8,835 bases of DNA from Salinibacterium sp. (GCA_025352485.1 JANXTJ010000275.1:1-8835), one strand, 5' to 3'; counted from the first letter of the stretch, positions 1-6,675 are shown. Translations and numbers: made by a program. The notes: generated by a model from the sequence alone, not told the origin.

Positions 1-1000
1 CGCCGCTGGTGGAACCAACTAGTGTGGCGACCTGGTCGGCTAACTCCGGCGCGGAGAGCAACTCCACGCCCTCGCCCCTAACGGCGAGCGGTTGCACCCG
101 TTCGGGCAGAGAGGGTTGGGCGAAGTCGATGACCAAGAGGCGGGCGGCATCGACGAAGCCGTTCAGGACCAGAGTCGCGGCGGCAGCCCCCACAACCGAA
201 TTCCCGCGAGTGAGCTGCCAATCGCGCTGCGCGGTAACGGCGAGCAGCATGCTTGCGGTCAGAATCAGTTGTCGATCGGGTGCGCGCAGCGTGCGGCCGG
301 CGCACACCGCGAGAAACCCCGCGGTACGGCTTCCATCGATGATCGAATACTCGAGCACATCCACCCCCGCCATGGCGAAACTCGCCGCCGTGCGGGTTCC
401 GGCGAGATTCAGGCGTTTGGTCTCCTCGCGTAGCTGCGGCAGAAGGTGCCGGGAAGGCTCCGGCCACCACGTTTCGGCGACGCCATCCGCGGGAAGGTAC
501 ACCGCCCACCCTTGCAGCGCTGTGGCCAGCACTTTCACTAACTCTGCGACGGCTTCGGGTCGGGTTGCAGCTTGTGCCAGCGCGGTCTGCGCGTTGAGGC
601 TGGCCGCAAGATCGGCTTGGGCGGTCTTGCCCACCAAATCCCAGTAGGCGCGAGACACGTGCATGAAGGGAGTGCCCTCTGGCACAACGAATAGCGGCAG
701 CCCCGCCGAGGCGCAGGCCCGATCGAGGGCTTCTGGTACGACATCGGTGCCGGCTCCGACGCCCAGCCCCAGAGCGACGACACCTCGCGCGAGCAATCGA
801 TCGACGTAAGCCTCGATGTTCGTGTGACGACCGAAGGGGATGCCCGTGGTGAGCAGCAGTTCGCCGCCCTCCAGGTAGGGCGTGGGGTCGTCCAACTCGG
901 AAATATGCACGCCGGTGAGCTCTGCCCCGGCGAGGGGGATGGCACCGACCAAACGGAGGTCTCTGCCGAGCCTGTCTCGGAGTTGGGTCAAGCGGATCAC
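1..1000 (-). CDS. PucR-family transcriptional regulator, GabR-like (C-terminus cut off by window edge)
   Basis: Translating the minus strand from the GTG at 1000-998 gives 333 codons open to the window edge. The upstream in-frame stop (1039-1037) leaves no other start above this GTG, and a GAGGG (1014-1010) lies 9 bases before it. Residues 31-53 (H-I-S-E-L-D-D-P-T-P-Y-L-E-G-G-E-L-L-L-T-T-G) are the hallmark of the PucR N-terminal domain (about residues 5-125). A helical linker (about 126-160), a GAF-like middle (about 160-262) and what may be the start of the CdaR/GGDEF-like region follow. PucR proteins usually run to about 500 residues and end in a helix-turn-helix that binds DNA, so that part must lie left of the window. 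The divergent position next to gabT matches the PucR-type GabR of Corynebacterium glutamicum, which controls gabTDP. Sensing of GABA, 5-aminovalerate or the corresponding semialdehyde is inferred. The family name refers to purine catabolism, but no purine gene is present here. Confidence 0.9.
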   Translation of the reverse strand, partial: MIRLTQLRDRLGRDLRLVGAIPLAGAELTGVHISELDDPTPYLEGGELLLTTGIPFGRHTNIEAYVDRLLARGVVALGLGVGAGTDVVPEALDRACASAGLPLFVVPEGTPFMHVSRAYWDLVGKTAQADLAASLNAQTALAQAATRPEAVAELVKVLATALQGWAVYLPADGVAETWWPEPSRHLLPQLREETKRLNLAGTRTAASFAMAGVDVLEYSIIDGSRTAGFLAVCAGRTLRAPDRQLILTASMLLAVTAQRDWQLTRGNSVVGAAAATLVLNGFVDAARLLVIDFAQPSLPERVQPLAVRGEGVELLSAPELADQVATLVGSTSG

Positions 1001-1017
1001 CGTAGTGCGCCCTCGTT

Positions 1018-1071
1018 TGAGATTGGATGTTTCATCTCAGGCTAGGTGAGCTTTGGATGATTCGTCCATCC
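1018..1071. promoter_or_regulatory. Candidate regulator-binding region in the pucR/gabT divergent spacer
   Basis: Two 14-base elements, TTGGATGTTTCATC (1023-1036) and TTGGATGATTCGTC (1053-1066), match at 12 of 14 positions and start exactly 30 bases apart, close to three helical turns. The second sits in the near-palindrome GGATGA-T-TCGTCC (1055-1067). The first contains GATG-TTT-CATC and is bracketed by the inverted hexamers TGAGAT (1018-1023) and ATCTCA (1034-1039). The elements lie 23-66 bases above the regulator start and 38-81 bases above gabT, so a dimer of the adjacent PucR-type protein could control both promoters. The repeats are seen directly; the bound protein is inferred. Confidence 0.55.
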
Positions 1072-1091
1072 CGCTATTCGGCGGCCGTTGC

Positions 1092-1104
1092 TAACTTATT
1101 GCCA
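1092..1104 (+). promoter_or_regulatory. Candidate leaderless promoter of gabT
   Basis: TAACTT (1092-1097) fits the actinobacterial TAnnnT -10 pattern and ends 6 bases before the gabT ATG at 1104. This is the spacing expected when transcription starts on the A of the start codon. No Shine-Dalgarno-like purine run lies in the 20 bases before the ATG. No good -35 box is found 16-19 bases upstream, which would fit an activator-dependent promoter fed by the repeats at 1023-1066. Confidence 0.5.
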
Positions 1105-2489
1105 TGACATTGCCGTCACTGCCCCAGAGCCGTTTTCTCTCAACCGCGATCCCCGGACCGCGGTCGATCGCGTTGCATGCCGAGCGGGTGAAGCAGGTCA
1201 CTAGTGGTTTCGGGATCACCCTGCCCGTCTTCATCGAACGTGCGGGAGGTGCCATCCTCGAAGATGTCGACGGCAATCGCATCATCGACTTCGCTTCCGG
1301 CATCGCGGTCACGAGCGTCGGCGCGAGCAACCCCCGTGTGCAGGCGCAGGTTGAAGCGCAGCTCGAGAGGTTCAGCCACACCTGCTTCATGGTCACCGAA
1401 TACGACTCGTTCACGGCCGTGTGTCGCTGGCTGAACGAGCACACCCCCGGCGATTTCGAGAAGCGCAGCGCGCTGTTCTCCACGGGCGCAGAGGCCGTCG
1501 AGAACGCGGTGAAGGTAGCCCGATCGGCGACCGGCCGCGAGCGCGTTCTGGTGTTCGACGATGCGTACCACGGTCGTTCGTTGCTCACCATGGCGATGAC
1601 CGCGAAGCAGAACCCCTACAAGCTGAACTTCGGACCATTCCCCGCTGAGGTCATTCGCGCGCCCTTTGCCTCACCGTTGCGCTGGCCGACCGGTGCCGAA
1701 AACGCCACCGCCGAGGCACTCGCGGCCGTGGAGCAGATCCTGTTCGACCATGGTCCTGAGACATTCGCGGCGATGGTGGTCGAGCCGATTCAGGGTGAGG
1801 GTGGATTCATCGTTCCCTCCCCTGGCTTTCTTCCCGGACTTCGCGAGCTGTCCACGAAATATGGGATTGTCCTGGTGTTGGATGAAATCCAGGCGGGAAT
1901 GGGGCGCACCGGCGCCCTCTTCGCGAGCGAGCACGAAAATATCGCCGGCGACATCACGGTTACGGCAAAGGCTCTCGCGGGCGGCCTGCCGTTGAGCGCC
2001 ATCACCGGTCGGGTCGAGCTCATGAACGCGGTGCATGCCGGCGGACTCGGTGGCACCTACGCCGGCAACCCCCTCTCCTGCGCCGCTGCATTGGGAGTAT
2101 TCGAGGCTTTCGAAGACGGCAGCCTGATCGAGAACGCGAACCGTATCGAATCTTCGGCACGCACCATTCTCGAGCCGCTCAAGACGTCGACGGCGATACT
2201 TGCGGATGTACGCGGGCGCGGCGCGATGCTCGCCCTCGAGTTCGCGGATGCCGGCACGCTGGCACCGCGGGCAGACCTCGCCAAGAAGGTGGCTGCGGAA
2301 GCCCACTCCCAGGGCTTGCTCGTGCTCGTCTGCGGAACCTTCTCGAACGTCGTGCGCCTGCTCCCCCCTCTCGTCATCGAGGAGACCCTGTTGCTCGATG
2401 GACTGACGGTTTTGCGCGACGCCGTTCTTACGGTGAGCCTTTCCGAAGCCCACCAGCCCTCTTCCTTCTCGGAGGCTGTCGCTGCATGA
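1104..2489 (+). CDS. gabT: 4-aminobutyrate (omega-amino acid) aminotransferase, class III PLP-dependent
   Basis: This 461-residue fold-type I PLP enzyme moves the omega-amino group of GABA, or a homologue such as 5-aminovalerate, to 2-oxoglutarate, giving the semialdehyde and glutamate in the cytoplasm. Visible signatures are STGAEAVENAVK (126-137, cofactor phosphate loop), AYHGR (154-158), EPIQGEGG (227-234), DEIQAGMGRTG (260-270) and TAKALAGG (287-294). Lys289 is the PLP Schiff-base lysine, Asp260 pairs with the pyridine nitrogen, and Thr318 in GGTYAGNP contacts phosphate. The Asp260/Lys289/Thr318 spacing equals that of E. coli GabT Asp239/Lys268/Thr297. Arg158, Glu232 and Arg418 align with E. 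coli substrate-pocket residues Arg141, Glu211 and Arg398. The N-terminus (AIPGPRS at 15-21) is typical, which supports the ATG at 1104 despite the missing ribosome site. The stop overlaps the next start by ATGA. GABA versus 5-aminovalerate (DavT) preference cannot be read from sequence. Confidence 0.93.
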   Translation: MTLPSLPQSRFLSTAIPGPRSIALHAERVKQVTSGFGITLPVFIERAGGAILEDVDGNRIIDFASGIAVTSVGASNPRVQAQVEAQLERFSHTCFMVTEYDSFTAVCRWLNEHTPGDFEKRSALFSTGAEAVENAVKVARSATGRERVLVFDDAYHGRSLLTMAMTAKQNPYKLNFGPFPAEVIRAPFASPLRWPTGAENATAEALAAVEQILFDHGPETFAAMVVEPIQGEGGFIVPSPGFLPGLRELSTKYGIVLVLDEIQAGMGRTGALFASEHENIAGDITVTAKALAGGLPLSAITGRVELMNAVHAGGLGGTYAGNPLSCAAALGVFEAFEDGSLIENANRIESSARTILEPLKTSTAILADVRGRGAMLALEFADAGTLAPRADLAKKVAAEAHSQGLLVLVCGTFSNVVRLLPPLVIEETLLLDGLTVLRDAVLTVSLSEAHQPSSFSEAVAA

Positions 2490-4042
2490 GCGTTACGCTG
2501 GCAGCCGACCTGAGCACGGACCCGCGCACCACAGCAGTGCTGGGTGCCGTGCCACATTCGGATCCACGGGTGGTAGCCCAACTCCTCAGCCGCGCCGCCG
2601 CTGTAGCCGCGCAGGTGTCGATGACGACACCGAGCGATCGATCGCGCTGGTTGGAAGCCGTCGCCGATGCGCTATTGCTGAATCAGGAGGAACTGGCCGT
2701 GCTCGCCGATCAGGAGACCGCTCTCGGGTTGCCTCGACTTCGTAGCGAAATCGCGGGAGCCGCCCGAAGTGCTCGTTTTTACGCGAGCGTGGCTGTCGAT
2801 GGCATGTACCTCGGCGCCAGCTCAGAAACGGTGAACGACAGCACCACCCTCTCGCGCTGGAACATCCCGATCGGGCCGGTTGCCGTCTTCGGTGCAAGCA
2901 ACTTTCCGTTCGGGTTCGGCGTCTTCGGCCACGATGTGGCCTCGGCGATCGCTGCGGGATGTCCGGTCGTCGTCAAAGCCCATCCCGCGCACCCGCGACT
3001 GAGCGTTCGTCTCGCTCAGCTTGCCGTCGACGCGCTTGCGACCGCGGGTGCCCCCGAGGGTGCCTTCGCCTTGGTTGTGGGATTCGACGCGGGGCTACAG
3101 ATCGTCGACGCACCGGAGATCTGCGCGATCGCCTTCACCGGAAGCCAGGGCGGGGGCATGGCTCTGCTCGAACGGGCCGCGCGACGGGGTGTGCCGGTTT
3201 TCGCAGAGATGGGGACCGTCAACCCCGTTTTCGTGACCCGCGACGCGGTGAGGACCGCGGAGCAGGTCGACTCGATCGCGAACGGATTTGTCGCCTCGTT
3301 CACCCTCGGGGCCGGCCAGTTTTGCACGAAGCCGGGTCTGCTTCTCGCCCCCGCCGGCGTCGGGATGCGTGCCGCCGTGAGCGGCGCAGTCACCCTCGTG
3401 GAGCCGGCCCCCTTGCTCACCCCCGGTATCGCCGGACATTTCGCCGCCGGTATCGTCGAGCTCGAAGCCGCGAGCCAGGCCGCTGCGGAAACAGTGGATG
3501 CAGGGGCTGGCACGTCTGCGCAGACCGGCAGCTGGGCATCCGCTCGACTGGTGTCTGTCGATCTCCACGACCTTCACCCCGGGTCGCGCCTACTCGAGGA
3601 GTGCTTCGGCCCGGTAGCGCTGTTGTGCGAGTATGACGACGCCGATGCCGCCGTTCGTGCGCTCACTCATCTTCAGGGTTCCCTCGTGGCCTCCGTATTT
3701 ATCGGCGAAGGCGAAGGCGAGGGCGATGAGGCCGTGAAGTTGGTCGCCCAGCTCTCCGCTCGCGCGGGCCGGGTGACGGTGAACGCCTGGCCCACCGGAG
3801 TTGCGAATACCTGGTCACAGCAGCATGGCGGCCCGTGGCCCGCCGCATCCAGGGCGGATGCCACGAGCGTCGGGGCTGGGGCACTAGATCGTTTTGTACG
3901 ACCGGTCGCCCTGCAAAACGCTCGCCCGGAGATGTTGCCTGGCGCCCTCCTGCCAGACAATCCTTGGAACATCCCCCGCAGAATCGATGGGGTACTCACC
4001 GTCCCCCTACCGCGAGCCGCGCATCCGAAAGTGAATAAATGA
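2486..4042 (+). CDS. NAD(P)-dependent aldehyde dehydrogenase, 2,5-dioxovalerate (ketoglutarate semialdehyde) dehydrogenase-like
   Basis: This 518-residue aldehyde dehydrogenase oxidises an aldehyde to its acid in the cytoplasm. Nucleotide-site and catalytic features are FGASNFPFGFG (135-145, Asn139), VVVKAHPAHP (161-170, Lys164), FTGS (217-220), AEMGTVNPVF (240-249, general base Glu241) and LGAGQFCTKPG (274-284, nucleophile Cys280). The KAHPAHP and AEMG-NPVF forms, the C-terminal NAWPTGVANTWSQQHGGPWP segment and the late R-F-V-R-P motif mark the alpha-ketoglutaric-semialdehyde/long-chain NADP-ALDH branch, distant from the GabD branch downstream. That family is known for C5 semialdehydes from sugar acids and hydroxyproline, but no such genes are nearby. 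In this operon glutarate semialdehyde is a reasonable inferred substrate. The ATG overlaps the gabT stop (ATGA), with GGAGG at 2471-2475 ten bases upstream. A Gly-acidic repeat lies at residues 407-414. The family is secure; the substrate is not. Confidence 0.9.
   Translation: MSVTLAADLSTDPRTTAVLGAVPHSDPRVVAQLLSRAAAVAAQVSMTTPSDRSRWLEAVADALLLNQEELAVLADQETALGLPRLRSEIAGAARSARFYASVAVDGMYLGASSETVNDSTTLSRWNIPIGPVAVFGASNFPFGFGVFGHDVASAIAAGCPVVVKAHPAHPRLSVRLAQLAVDALATAGAPEGAFALVVGFDAGLQIVDAPEICAIAFTGSQGGGMALLERAARRGVPVFAEMGTVNPVFVTRDAVRTAEQVDSIANGFVASFTLGAGQFCTKPGLLLAPAGVGMRAAVSGAVTLVEPAPLLTPGIAGHFAAGIVELEAASQAAAETVDAGAGTSAQTGSWASARLVSVDLHDLHPGSRLLEECFGPVALLCEYDDADAAVRALTHLQGSLVASVFIGEGEGEGDEAVKLVAQLSARAGRVTVNAWPTGVANTWSQQHGGPWPAASRADATSVGAGALDRFVRPVALQNARPEMLPGALLPDNPWNIPRRIDGVLTVPLPRAAHPKVNK
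3704..3727 (+). repeat. Hexanucleotide GGCGAN x4 microrepeat inside the aldehyde dehydrogenase
   Basis: Four tandem units, GGCGAA GGCGAA GGCGAG GGCGAT, encode residues 407-414 as G-E-G-E-G-E-G-D in a probable surface loop between a beta strand (LVASVFI) and the helix AVKLVAQL. Unit loss or gain stays in frame, so length variation between strains is possible without loss of the protein. Confidence 0.85.
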
Positions 4043-5211
4043 CCGATTCCGCACCCGACAGCTCCGACCTGATCGACCTGGAGTTCTTGCTCACGCCCGA
4101 CGAACTCGCTTTACGCGACTCGGTTCGTTCGTTCGTCGACACCGCGATCCGTCCTCATATCGCCGACTGGTACGACAGGGCGTATTTTCCGGTCGAGATC
4201 ATCCCCGAGATGGCGCGTCTCGGGCTGCTCGGAATGCACCTGACGGGGTACGGGTGCGCGGGGCGCAGCGCAGTCGACTACGGTCTCGCAGCCCTCGAAC
4301 TCGAAGCCGGCGACTCGGGGCTTCGTACCTTCGTGAGCGTGCAGGGGTCGCTGGCGATGAGTGCCATCGACAAACACGGCTCAGAGGAACAGAAAAACGA
4401 GTGGCTGCCCGGCATGGCGGCAGGCACGACCATCGGATGCTTCGGCCTCACCGAACCCGACTCCGGCTCCGATCCGGCGAGCATGACGACCTTCGCGCGT
4501 CGAGACGGCGACGACTGGATCATCACAGGCCGACAGCGCTGGATCGGCCTCGGCACGATCGCGCAGATCGCGATCGTGTGGGCAATGACCGACGAGGGAG
4601 TGCGCGGTTTCATCGTGCCCACCGATGCTCCCGGGTTCGAAGCACAGCTCATCGGGCAAAAACTTTCGATGCGAGCATCCATCCAGACCGAGCTGATTCT
4701 GACGGATGTGCGGCTGCCGGCCACCGCGATGCTCCCGAAGGCCGCCGGGCTGCGCGGCCCGTTTGAGTGCCTCAACGAGGCGCGGTACGGAATCGTCTGG
4801 GGGGTGATGGGCGCAGCCCGCGACAGTTTCGAGGCGGCCCTCAGCTACTCGCAGTCCCGAATCGCGTTCGATCGTCCACTGGCCGGTTATCAACTCACGC
4901 AGCAGAAACTCGTCGATATGGCGGTGGAGATCAATAAGGGAACACTGCTGGCCTTGCACCTGGGTCGGCTCAAAGACGCGGGCAAGCTTAAGCCGCACCA
5001 GATCTCGCTCGGAAAGCTCAGCAACACGCGGGAGGCGATCGCGATCGCCCGTGAGGCTCGCACCATACTCGGCGGTAACGGGGTCACCCTCGACTACTCT
5101 CCGATGCGCCACGCCAACAATCTCGAGAGCGTGCGCACGTATGAAGGCACCGATGAGGTGCACACTCTGGTTCTGGGGCATCACCTCACCGGCCTCCCCG
5201 CCTTTCGCTGA
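4039..5211 (+). CDS. gcdH: Acyl-CoA dehydrogenase, glutaryl-CoA dehydrogenase-like
   Basis: This 390-residue FAD flavoprotein of the acyl-CoA dehydrogenase fold has an N-terminal helical domain (about 15-130), a middle beta domain with CFGLTEPDSGSDP (134-146) and a C-terminal helical domain with LGGNG (344-348). Glutaryl-CoA dehydrogenase oxidises and decarboxylates glutaryl-CoA to crotonyl-CoA. The catalytic base is Glu369 in YEGT (368-371), equivalent to human GCDH Glu370. Glu89, Arg96, Ser100 and Tyr368 align with human Glu87, Arg94, Ser98 and Tyr369, the residues that hold the distal carboxylate and shape the decarboxylating site. The run SVQGSLAM (100-107) and the segment GPFECLNEARYGIVWGVMGA (240-259) also follow the GCDH pattern. 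It is translationally coupled to the upstream dehydrogenase by an ATGA overlap with only a weak GAAAG ribosome site. No CoA ligase, CoA-transferase or electron-transfer flavoprotein gene is in view. A related short dicarboxylyl-CoA substrate remains possible. Confidence 0.9.
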   Translation: MTDSAPDSSDLIDLEFLLTPDELALRDSVRSFVDTAIRPHIADWYDRAYFPVEIIPEMARLGLLGMHLTGYGCAGRSAVDYGLAALELEAGDSGLRTFVSVQGSLAMSAIDKHGSEEQKNEWLPGMAAGTTIGCFGLTEPDSGSDPASMTTFARRDGDDWIITGRQRWIGLGTIAQIAIVWAMTDEGVRGFIVPTDAPGFEAQLIGQKLSMRASIQTELILTDVRLPATAMLPKAAGLRGPFECLNEARYGIVWGVMGAARDSFEAALSYSQSRIAFDRPLAGYQLTQQKLVDMAVEINKGTLLALHLGRLKDAGKLKPHQISLGKLSNTREAIAIAREARTILGGNGVTLDYSPMRHANNLESVRTYEGTDEVHTLVLGHHLTGLPAFR

Positions 5212-5218
5212 CAGCATC

Positions 5219-5246
5219 CACCTCGACAACCTCACCTCGACAACTC
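5219..5246 (+). repeat. Tandem 14-base repeat in the gcdH-gabD gap
   Basis: CACCTCGACAACCT (5219-5232) is followed directly by CACCTCGACAACTC (5233-5246), so 12 consecutive bases recur with a period of 14. It fills most of the 45-base gap and ends against the gabD ribosome site. It may be a slippage duplication or a binding site; no secondary structure is evident. Confidence 0.8.
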
Positions 5247-5251
5247 AGGAG
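5247..5251 (+). promoter_or_regulatory. gabD: Ribosome binding site of gabD
   Basis: AGGAG lies 5 bases before the ATG at 5257. It is the clearest Shine-Dalgarno site in the window and fixes that start. It suggests gabD is translated independently of the coupled genes upstream. Confidence 0.75.
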
Positions 5252-5256
5252 TACCC

Positions 5257-6627
5257 ATGAGCGACTACATCGTGACCAACCCGGCGACGGGCGAGACCGG
5301 TTTCACCCCGGCATCGACCTCCGAAGCTGACCTCGGCGCATACCTCGAGAGCGCAGACACTGCGCACCGGGGCTGGTCTCGCTCGACCTCCATCGCCGAT
5401 CGATCTGCACTGTTACAGCGGGTCGCCGATTTGCACAGTGAGCGACGTGAGCTGCTGGCCGAAATCATCGTTCGAGAGATGGGCAAGCCCGTCGAGCAGG
5501 CCCTCGGCGAGGTCGATTTCAGCGCGGCGATCTACTCGTACTACGCAGATAATGGCGAGAAGTTTCTCGCTGATGAGCCGATCGAGCTGCTGGACGGCGA
5601 GGGCTCAGCGTTCATCCGACGATCATCCGTCGGCACTCTCCTCGGCATCATGCCGTGGAACTTTCCCTACTACCAAGTCGCTCGATTTGCCGGCCCCAAC
5701 CTGGTGCTCGGCAACACGATTCTGCTCAAGCACGCCCCGCAGTGCCCGGAATCCGCCGCAGCCATCGAGACAATCTTTCGTGACGCGGGGTTTCCTGACG
5801 GCGCCTACCGCAACATCTTCATCACGAACGAGCAGGTCGCAGACCTCATCGCCGACCGCCGCATCGTCGGTGTCTCGCTCACCGGCTCAGAGCGCGCGGG
5901 CGCCGCGGTCGCCGAGGTCGCCGGCCGCAACCTCAAGAAGGTGGTGCTCGAGCTCGGCGGCTCGGATCCGTTCATCCTTCTCAGCACGGATGACCTGGAT
6001 GCCACCGTCGCTGCGGCAGTTGCGGGCCGGCTCGACAACAGTGGTCAGGCTTGCAATGCGGCCAAACGTTTCATCGTTGCCGACCCGCTCTACGAAGAAT
6101 TCCTCGCGAAATTCACCGATGCGATGGTCGCGACTGTGGCCGGCGACCCGACCCAGTCGGCAACCGAACTGGGCCCACTTTCTTCCGTTCTCGCCGCCGA
6201 CCGCCTGACCGAGCAACTCTCGCGTGCGGTTGCGAACGGAGCCAAAATTTCGGGTTCTGGCGCCCAGGACGGTGCCTGGTTCTCTACCGCCGTGCTCACC
6301 GAGGTAACCCCGGCCAATCCCGCCCACTCTGAGGAGTTCTTCGGTCCGGTCGCCATTGTCTACCGCGCCGCCGATGAAGCACACGCCATCGAGCTCGCCA
6401 ACGACACCCCCTTCGGGCTCGGCTCCTACGTCTTCACGACCGATCCCGAGCAGGCTCTGCGAGTTGCCGACCAGGTCGAAGCGGGCATGGTCTTCGTCAA
6501 CGGTGTCGGCCTTGACAGCCCCGAGCTGCCCTTCGGCGGAATCAAGAGGTCGGGATTCGGTCGAGAGCTCGGCCGATTCGGCATGGAGGAATTCGTTAAC
6601 CGCAAGATGATCCGCGTGCTGCGTTAG
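5257..6627 (+). CDS. gabD: NAD(P)-dependent succinate-semialdehyde dehydrogenase
   Basis: This 456-residue aldehyde dehydrogenase oxidises succinate semialdehyde, the GabT product of GABA, to succinate for the TCA cycle. Signatures are MPWNFPYY (132-139, Asn135 of the oxyanion hole), LLKHAPQCPES (156-166, Lys158 at the cofactor ribose), SLTGSERAG (207-215), LELGGSDPF (231-239, general base Glu232) and NSGQACNAAKRF (261-272, nucleophile Cys266). Length and the GQxCxAAKRF form place it in the short Sad/GabD1 type (E. coli YneI/Sad, M. tuberculosis GabD1) rather than the longer E. coli GabD type. It lacks a second active-site-loop cysteine, so redox switching through a Cys-X-X-X-Cys disulfide is not expected. 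It lies 45 bases after gcdH and 73 before the permease, within the same series. Glutarate semialdehyde may be a secondary substrate, as is known for some members. The subfamily is firm; cofactor preference is not resolved. Confidence 0.92.
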   Translation: MSDYIVTNPATGETGFTPASTSEADLGAYLESADTAHRGWSRSTSIADRSALLQRVADLHSERRELLAEIIVREMGKPVEQALGEVDFSAAIYSYYADNGEKFLADEPIELLDGEGSAFIRRSSVGTLLGIMPWNFPYYQVARFAGPNLVLGNTILLKHAPQCPESAAAIETIFRDAGFPDGAYRNIFITNEQVADLIADRRIVGVSLTGSERAGAAVAEVAGRNLKKVVLELGGSDPFILLSTDDLDATVAAAVAGRLDNSGQACNAAKRFIVADPLYEEFLAKFTDAMVATVAGDPTQSATELGPLSSVLAADRLTEQLSRAVANGAKISGSGAQDGAWFSTAVLTEVTPANPAHSEEFFGPVAIVYRAADEAHAIELANDTPFGLGSYVFTTDPEQALRVADQVEAGMVFVNGVGLDSPELPFGGIKRSGFGRELGRFGMEEFVNRKMIRVLR

Positions 6628-6651
6628 AGGCACTCGATCTGCTACACCGAG

Positions 6652-6675
6652 GGTGCACACAAAGTTGTGTGCACC
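6652..6675. promoter_or_regulatory. 24-base palindrome between gabD and the permease
   Basis: GGTGCACACAA (6652-6662) and TTGTGTGCACC (6665-6675) are perfect 11-base inverted arms around AG. As RNA it can form at least a 9-bp stem with a 6-base loop. It begins 24 bases after the gabD stop and ends 25 bases before the permease ATG, with no U-run after it. It may be an attenuating hairpin, an mRNA-processing or stability element, or an operator for a dimeric regulator. It differs from the repeats at 1023-1066, so any bound protein is probably not the adjacent PucR-type regulator. Confidence 0.6.

Noticed and set aside
9..647. 212-codon plus-strand open frame at the left edge
   Set aside because: The opposite strand encodes the PucR domain with its diagnostic motif; this frame is Ser/Arg/Ala-rich with no domain.
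1..1000. Assignment of the regulator to purine catabolism from the PucR family name
   Set aside because: No purine-degradation gene is present; the divergent partner is gabT, and PucR-type regulators of GABA operons are known.
1671..2453. 260-codon open frame on the minus strand opposite gabT
   Set aside because: It is antisense to a gene with full catalytic motifs. Its protein has no recognisable domain and is biased to E/G/R, as expected of a mirror frame in GC-rich DNA.
2486..4042. Assignment of the second ALDH to a sugar-acid or hydroxyproline pathway by closest family name
   Set aside because: No dehydratase, aldolase, epimerase or deaminase partners occur in the window, and the gene is coupled to gabT and the GcdH-like gene instead.
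4381..5235. 284-codon open frame on the minus strand opposite the acyl-CoA dehydrogenase
   Set aside because: A GC-bias shadow of a conserved gene, with no motifs or suitable ribosome site.
5887..6660. 257-codon open frame on the minus strand opposite gabD
   Set aside because: Its start lies in the 24-base palindrome and the protein lacks any family signature; the plus-strand frame carries the ALDH active site.
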